Assembly: GCA_046328715.1 (NCBI GenBank)
Contig: JAXLWB010000034.1
Span: 1-64,000 of the forward strand
Length of the DNA: 64,000 nt
From: JAXLWB01 sp046328715
Lineage (GTDB): Bacteria > Chloroflexota > Anaerolineae > Caldilineales > Caldilineaceae
Reading direction: 5' to 3'
The notes under the pieces are model-generated. The model made no database searches, was not told the DNA's origin, and worked only from the letters and a program-made list of their open reading frames with translations. Made by a program: the position numbers and the translations under genes. Of this stretch, positions 59,399-64,000 are shown in pieces (positions within the stretch are counted from its first letter, which is position 1; each line of letters begins with the position of its first letter).

Positions 59399-62128
59399 AT
59401 GAAAAAAGAAGCTTTTGTCGATTCTCAGTATCGACGCCATCCTTTGGATTACATTTTCCAACCACAAACGGTCGCCGTTATTGGTGCCACCGAAAAAGAA
59501 GGCAGTGTGGGGCGCACCGTACTCTGGAACTTAATCAGCAATCCCTTTGGCGGCACGATTTATCCAGTCAACCCCAAACGGAACAACGTTTTGGGCATTC
59601 GTGCCTACCCCTCGATCGGCGAAATACCCGATAAAATCGATCTTGCCGTCCTCGTAACTCCGGCACCCTCCGTGCCAAGCGTGATCGATGAATGTGTGAA
59701 ATCGGGCGTAAAGGGAGCCATCATCATCTCAGCGGGTTTCAAAGAGATTGGCCCCGAAGGTGCAAAGCTAGAACAACAAATCCTGGCAACCGCACGCGAA
59801 GCAAAAATGCGCATCATTGGCCCCAACTGCCTTGGTGTGATGAGTCCGATTACGGGCATCAACGCGACCTTTGCCAAAGGCATGGCACGTGCTGGGAACG
59901 TCGGCTTTATCAGCCAATCCGGAGCGCTTCTCACCGCTGTACTCGATTGGAGTTTGCGTGAGAATGTTGGTTTTAGCAATGTTATCTCGATTGGCTCCAT
60001 GCTCGACGTCGATTGGGGCGATCTGATCTATTATCTGGGCGATGATCCGCGCACCAACAGCATCGTCATCTACATGGAGTCGATTGGCAACGCCCGCAAC
60101 TTTCTCTCTGCCGCCCGCGAAGTAGCCCTGACCAAACCGATCATTGTGATCAAGGCAGGACGTACCCAAGCGGCGGCCAAGGCGGCCTCGTCGCACACCG
60201 GTTCGTTGGCCGGCAGCGATGACGTGCTCGATGTAGCCTTCCGTCGCTGCGGCGTCTTGCGTGTCAACAAGATTGCCGAAGTCTTCTACATGGCGGAAGT
60301 TCTCTCCAAACAGCCGCGTCCACAAGGTCCCAACCTCACAATTGTGACCAATGCTGGCGGTCCCGGCGTGCTCGCCACCGATGCTCTAGTACAGAGCGGA
60401 GGCAAACTGGCTGAAATTTCAGAGAAGACGCTACAAAATCTGAATCAAATTTTGCCTGCGCCGTGGAGTCACAACAACCCGATTGACATCTTGGGCGATG
60501 CCAGTCCCGAACGCTATGCTAAGTCGCTGCAAATTGCCGCCGAAGATCCCAACAGTGATGGTCTGCTCGTCATTCTCACTCCTCAGGATATGACTGACCC
60601 GACCCAAACAGCCGAAGAGCTGCGCAAAGTCGCACCGTCGATCAAGTACAAACCGGTGATTGCCAGTTGGATGGGCGGTGTGGATGTGGCTGCAGGCGAG
60701 GCGATTCTCAACCGAGCGGGGATTCCTGCCTTTCCGTACCCAGATACGGCGACTCAGGTCTTTACCTACATGTGGCAATTCGCCAACAACCTCAAGGCAA
60801 TCTACGAAACACCGCAACTTTCCGTCGCCAACTCGCAGGAGGAGACCAACCGAGAGCGCGCGGCCCAGTTGATTGAAACAGTGCGAGCGAAGGGACGTAC
60901 GATCCTTACCGAATTTGAATCGAAGCAGGTCTTTGCCGCCTACGGCATCCCGATCGTGGAGACACGCCTGGCCGCCAACGCAGAGCAAGCAATCGAAGCT
61001 GCCGATGCGATTGGCTATCCTGTCGTACTCAAACTCAACTCAGAGACGATCACCCACAAGACTGATGTCAACGGCGTGCAGCTCAACCTGCTCAACGCTG
61101 AGGCAGTGCGGGCGGCGTTTGAACTAATCTGTAAAAGCGTCAGCGAAAAAGCGGGCGTTGATTGTTTCCAGGGTGTCACTGTGCAGCCAATGGTTAAACT
61201 GGATGGCTACGAGTTGATTGTAGGCAGCAGCCAGGATGCTCAGTTTGGGCCGGTGCTGCTCTTTGGTTCAGGTGGTACACTGGTCGAAGTTTTTAAGGAT
61301 CGGGCGCTGGCGCTGCCGCCCCTCACTACGACTCTGGCGCGTCGAATGATGGATCGCACTCGCATTATTGAGGCGTTGCGCGGCATTCGAGGGCGCAAGC
61401 CTGTCGATCTCGAAGCGCTGGCCCGGCTGCTGGTCCGTTTTAGTCAAATGGTGGTCGAACAGCGTTGGATCAAGGAAATTGATATCAATCCGCTGTTAGT
61501 TTCGTCCGAACAGATCGTTGCATTGGATGCACGTGTACTTCTGCACGATCCAAGTTTGCAGCGTGATCAACTGCCACGACCGGCGATTCGCCCTTATCCT
61601 ATGCGCTATGCCTCAACCTGGACCATGAAAAACGGCGATGAGGTGTTGATTCGCCCTATCCGGCCTGAAGATGAACCAATGATGGTCAAGTTTCACGAGC
61701 AGTTGGCGCCAGACAGCATCTATCTGCGCTACTTCCATCCAATTTCGGTTGGGCAGCTCACGTCACACGACCAGCTAGCGCGGCTTTGCTTTACCGATTA
61801 TGACCGTGAGATGAACTTGGTCGTCGAGGCGAAGGATGAGGAAGGGAAAAGTCACATTATTGGTTTAGGGCAGTTGTCCAAAGTCCATGGCACCAATGAT
61901 GCCGAGTTTTCGATTCTGGTGGTCGACAAACATCAGCGCCACGGCATCGGCACTGAACTGCTGCGGCGACTGGTGCAGGTCGGTCGTGACGAAAAACTTA
62001 CGCACATCGTCGCCGAAATTTTGCCGCAAAATGAAGGAATGAAGCGCGTCTCTGCCAAACTTGGCTTCAAGTTGGAGATGATTCAGGACTTGAGAGTTGT
62101 CTTTGCGCAGTTGGCGTTGACAGAGTAG
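59399..62128 (+). CDS. ADP-forming acyl-CoA synthetase fused to GNAT acetyltransferase
   Basis: A 909-residue fusion. Residues 15-115 form a CoA-binding domain (QPQTVAVIGATEKEGSVGRT) and about 160-460 a succinyl-CoA-synthetase-like part. The phospho-histidine is His266 in SSHTGSLAGSDD. About 500-720 is an ATP-grasp domain (GYPVVLKLNSETITHKTDVN, GSSQDAQFGPVLLFGSGGTL). About 745-905 is a GNAT domain with acetyl-CoA loop VDKHQRHGIGTELLRRL. The layout matches PatZ/Pka protein acetyltransferases, but those studied in enterobacteria have lost the active His that is kept here, so the protein may both make acyl-CoA with ATP or ADP and acetylate lysines. TGGAG lies six bases before the ATG. Single gene. 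Confidence 0.9.
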   Translation: MKKEAFVDSQYRRHPLDYIFQPQTVAVIGATEKEGSVGRTVLWNLISNPFGGTIYPVNPKRNNVLGIRAYPSIGEIPDKIDLAVLVTPAPSVPSVIDECVKSGVKGAIIISAGFKEIGPEGAKLEQQILATAREAKMRIIGPNCLGVMSPITGINATFAKGMARAGNVGFISQSGALLTAVLDWSLRENVGFSNVISIGSMLDVDWGDLIYYLGDDPRTNSIVIYMESIGNARNFLSAAREVALTKPIIVIKAGRTQAAAKAASSHTGSLAGSDDVLDVAFRRCGVLRVNKIAEVFYMAEVLSKQPRPQGPNLTIVTNAGGPGVLATDALVQSGGKLAEISEKTLQNLNQILPAPWSHNNPIDILGDASPERYAKSLQIAAEDPNSDGLLVILTPQDMTDPTQTAEELRKVAPSIKYKPVIASWMGGVDVAAGEAILNRAGIPAFPYPDTATQVFTYMWQFANNLKAIYETPQLSVANSQEETNRERAAQLIETVRAKGRTILTEFESKQVFAAYGIPIVETRLAANAEQAIEAADAIGYPVVLKLNSETITHKTDVNGVQLNLLNAEAVRAAFELICKSVSEKAGVDCFQGVTVQPMVKLDGYELIVGSSQDAQFGPVLLFGSGGTLVEVFKDRALALPPLTTTLARRMMDRTRIIEALRGIRGRKPVDLEALARLLVRFSQMVVEQRWIKEIDINPLLVSSEQIVALDARVLLHDPSLQRDQLPRPAIRPYPMRYASTWTMKNGDEVLIRPIRPEDEPMMVKFHEQLAPDSIYLRYFHPISVGQLTSHDQLARLCFTDYDREMNLVVEAKDEEGKSHIIGLGQLSKVHGTNDAEFSILVVDKHQRHGIGTELLRRLVQVGRDEKLTHIVAEILPQNEGMKRVSAKLGFKLEMIQDLRVVFAQLALTE

Positions 62129-62171
62129 GCGATCACGTTCAAACCAACAATGGATGTCAAGGAGCAGTGGC

Positions 62172-62930
62172 ATGGACTCTCAAATCACAAATGCCGAAAG
62201 CAATCGAGACGACCGTCCAGCCAGAGGCATCGGGCGACGCTTGCTACAACTGTTGCTCGCTCTTGTTGTGGTCTGCCTGCTGGTTGTGATCCTCGTCCAA
62301 GTCGAACTGAGGGGCACAATCACTGTTCCGATCATCCTTGTACATGCTGCTAGCCCAGGTCTGAGTGCTGCCACCATTGATGTAGGCTACGATCCGACGC
62401 AGATCCAGATTGCTGGCTGTGAAGTCGTTGCACCCTCTCTTCGCGACGGGGATTGTAATCGAAACACGGCCGTGAGTAGCACAAACAGTCAATTGCGTAG
62501 GCGCACCATTCATTCCGACATTGTGAACGTTACAAACGGTCAAATACGTTTCAATCTCATTACAAGTGTTCCCATCACCCAGAGCGAAACTACGCTGGCC
62601 GAATTGACAGTTCGTCCTCTTACAAGCCAAACAACGACAGTGACACTCAACATTGATGTGAAAGTCGCGACAGAGGAATCAGGGGAGCCACTGTCCGTGG
62701 AAGTAGAAGCAGGAGCTATCCCGCGGACAAGTTTCCCGAGAGGCGATGTCAATTGTGATGGGAAAGCCGATCACACGGATGTAAAAACAATTCTCGCTTA
62801 CGATGTCGGGCGTGCGCCATCCTCGGCGAACTGTCCACCGCCACGAGCGACAATCTTTTTACCACAATGCGATCTGAATGGCGACACAAATTGCGACTCA
62901 AGTGACGCACTTCGGATTCCCGTTCGGTAA
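62172..62930 (+). CDS. Membrane-anchored cohesin-like protein with dockerin-type tail
   Basis: A 252-residue protein. A membrane segment near residues 23-45 (LLQLLLALVVVCLLVVILVQ) anchors it. Residues about 50-190 follow the cohesin fold (TITVPIILVHAASPGLSAAT, DVGYDPTQIQIAGC). Residues about 195-250 hold two dockerin-like calcium loops: GDVNCDGKADHTDVKTILAY and CDLNGDTNCDSSDALRI. The second stops abruptly at PVR, shorter than usual. The start at 62172 follows AAGGAG; an earlier ATG is less well placed. Single-gene, no cellulosome partners nearby. Function in protein assembly is inference. Confidence 0.72.
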   Translation: MDSQITNAESNRDDRPARGIGRRLLQLLLALVVVCLLVVILVQVELRGTITVPIILVHAASPGLSAATIDVGYDPTQIQIAGCEVVAPSLRDGDCNRNTAVSSTNSQLRRRTIHSDIVNVTNGQIRFNLITSVPITQSETTLAELTVRPLTSQTTTVTLNIDVKVATEESGEPLSVEVEAGAIPRTSFPRGDVNCDGKADHTDVKTILAYDVGRAPSSANCPPPRATIFLPQCDLNGDTNCDSSDALRIPVR

Positions 62931-63000
62931 TCGCTTGGTGAACAAACGTAGCGATTGATTATTTGTACACCTGTGTGTCATCCGCTACCATATCTAGACC

Positions 63001-64000
63001 ATGATTGAACAAGGTCAAGCAGAGCCCAATCCAGAACCGCTTACTCCTGAAGAAAAGGAGGCCTTTCTCGCTCGCGTTCGGGCCGAGGGGCGCACGCTCA
63101 CCTCGGAGGAGATGTACGCCATCTTTGGTCCACCTCAGGAGAAGGTAGAAAACTTTCGCAAAGCTGCCGAAGTCGTTGAGGAGATGGAACCAGCCTGGTT
63201 GGACGAACGACAAATCGAGTCGCTGAAGCAAGACTTCTTTCCCGAGTTGGAAAATGACAAGACAGGACAGTGGAAAGATAGTGAGCGGTTGGTGCGCGGT
63301 GTGCTCTTTGATTTTGATGACACGTTGGCCTACCTCAGCCGTCCTTTGGATGAGTTGATGACAGAAGGGGCCAAAGCTGCCGAAGCCTACATGCGTTCCA
63401 CCGGCATGGAGTTGCAGGAGGAGTTCTGGAAGAACATCATCGAAGCGCGCCGCTTTGCCCAGGAGAAGTCGGAAGAAGAGAAGGAAGAACACCTGGCCGA
63501 CGATGCTATGAGCTTTCTGCTCCAATTCTTTGGCTACCCAGCCAGCCGCATGGACCCCAATGTGCTCAAGTGGGCCGTCGATCTCTTCTACGCCCCGGAA
63601 ATGAGCGCATGGAAGTTGATTCCCGGGGTATTGGAAACACTCCGAACATTACAAAACGAAGGCTATAGACTAGCATTACTCACCAATTACAACTGTGATC
63701 GAGTCTTTCAGCGCACAGTCGATTATCTTGGTCTACGACCCTACTTTGACGTCTGTATTTCCAGCTCGACCGTGGAAGTACGCAAACCAGATCAGAAATT
63801 CTTTCAGCTTGTGCTGGATCGCTGGGAAGCATTGCCCTATGAAGTGGTGGTGGTAGGCGACAGTCTGCTGCACGACATCCAAGGTGGCATCGAACTTGGT
63901 GCGCTGACCGTGCAGACAAAGTTCGGCAGCAACCCACAGATTGAACACGAAAATGCGCAACTTGCCACGCAAGTTACTCCTGATGCCGTGATTGAACAAA
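63001..64000 (+). CDS. HAD superfamily hydrolase, C-terminus cut by window edge
   Basis: An open frame from ATG 63001 to the window edge, at least 333 codons. A charged N-terminal part of about 100 residues (PLTPEEKEAFLARVRAEGRT) precedes the HAD core. Motif I is LFDFDDTLAY (nucleophile Asp), motif II is LLTNYN, motif III VRKPDQKFF (Lys) and motif IV VVGDSLLHDIQGG. All four catalytic motifs are in order, so a phosphatase or haloacid-dehalogenase-type hydrolase is expected. The acidic N-terminal extension is unusual. No clear ribosome site is seen before the ATG. Confidence 0.85.
   Translation, partial: MIEQGQAEPNPEPLTPEEKEAFLARVRAEGRTLTSEEMYAIFGPPQEKVENFRKAAEVVEEMEPAWLDERQIESLKQDFFPELENDKTGQWKDSERLVRGVLFDFDDTLAYLSRPLDELMTEGAKAAEAYMRSTGMELQEEFWKNIIEARRFAQEKSEEEKEEHLADDAMSFLLQFFGYPASRMDPNVLKWAVDLFYAPEMSAWKLIPGVLETLRTLQNEGYRLALLTNYNCDRVFQRTVDYLGLRPYFDVCISSSTVEVRKPDQKFFQLVLDRWEALPYEVVVVGDSLLHDIQGGIELGALTVQTKFGSNPQIEHENAQLATQVTPDAVIEQ

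Noticed and set aside
1..64000. tRNA, rRNA or riboswitch genes
   Set aside because: Spacers were read for cloverleaf ends, conserved rRNA segments and common riboswitch cores; none was convincing by eye. A covariance-model search would decide.

Overview
The window looks like a chromosomal segment of a Chloroflexota bacterium (Caldilineae/Anaerolineae-like). This is inferred from moderate-to-high GC, solute-binding lipoproteins that begin CVAP followed by low-complexity Ala/Gly/Pro, sugar and peptide ABC operons without ATPase genes, and spacers filled with hairpins. No rRNA, tRNA, CRISPR array, insertion sequence or phage module was seen.

Layout. 1-6.5 kb: a partial phytanoyl-CoA dioxygenase-type gene (PhyH), a short-chain dehydrogenase, then a sialidase-like propeller overlapping a sulfatase by one base, a GH99/WbsX-like protein and an OsmC protein. 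6.6-10.8 kb: three genes broken by many small frameshifts (phytoene-dehydrogenase-like, VOC/glyoxalase, NHL propeller). 10.9-19.1 kb: a deoxyhypusine-synthase-like gene, a tight cytidylyltransferase/phosphatase/aldolase trio, a sugar ABC transporter and a PhyH oxygenase. 19.3-31.1 kb: an orphan glycosidase-like protein, two toxin-antitoxin-like pairs, a second sialidase-like protein, YaeQ, an enolase-superfamily dehydratase, an ECF sigma/nucleotidyltransferase fusion and UvrA. 31.1-55.9 kb, nearly all on the minus strand: four transport operons. One is a sugar ABC system with an Ldh-type dehydrogenase. One is a dipeptide-type system with an HpcH/HpaI aldolase. One is a dipeptide-type system with a PIG-L deacetylase, a class V aminotransferase and an AspA/AstE hydrolase. 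The last is a complete five-component peptide system with a PhyH gene and a divergent AraC regulator. 56-64 kb: a zinc-type dehydrogenase, a class IV aminotransferase, an ADP-forming acyl-CoA synthetase/GNAT fusion, a membrane-anchored cohesin/dockerin-like protein and a partial HAD hydrolase.

How the parts may work together. Most of the content is uptake and catabolism of glycans, sugar acids and acylated amines. Four transport or metabolic transcription units start near a near-palindrome built on TTGTATACCA (10.90, 35.57, 41.24 and 48.21 kb), which suggests a shared GntR-type regulator encoded elsewhere. The trio at 12.5-14.8 kb could assemble, dephosphorylate and CMP-activate a 2-keto-3-deoxy sugar acid by a non-canonical route. 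Many spacers carry long hairpins whose arms are short-period tandem repeats; each has its own sequence but the design is the same, and this is the clearest structural pattern not explained by genes.
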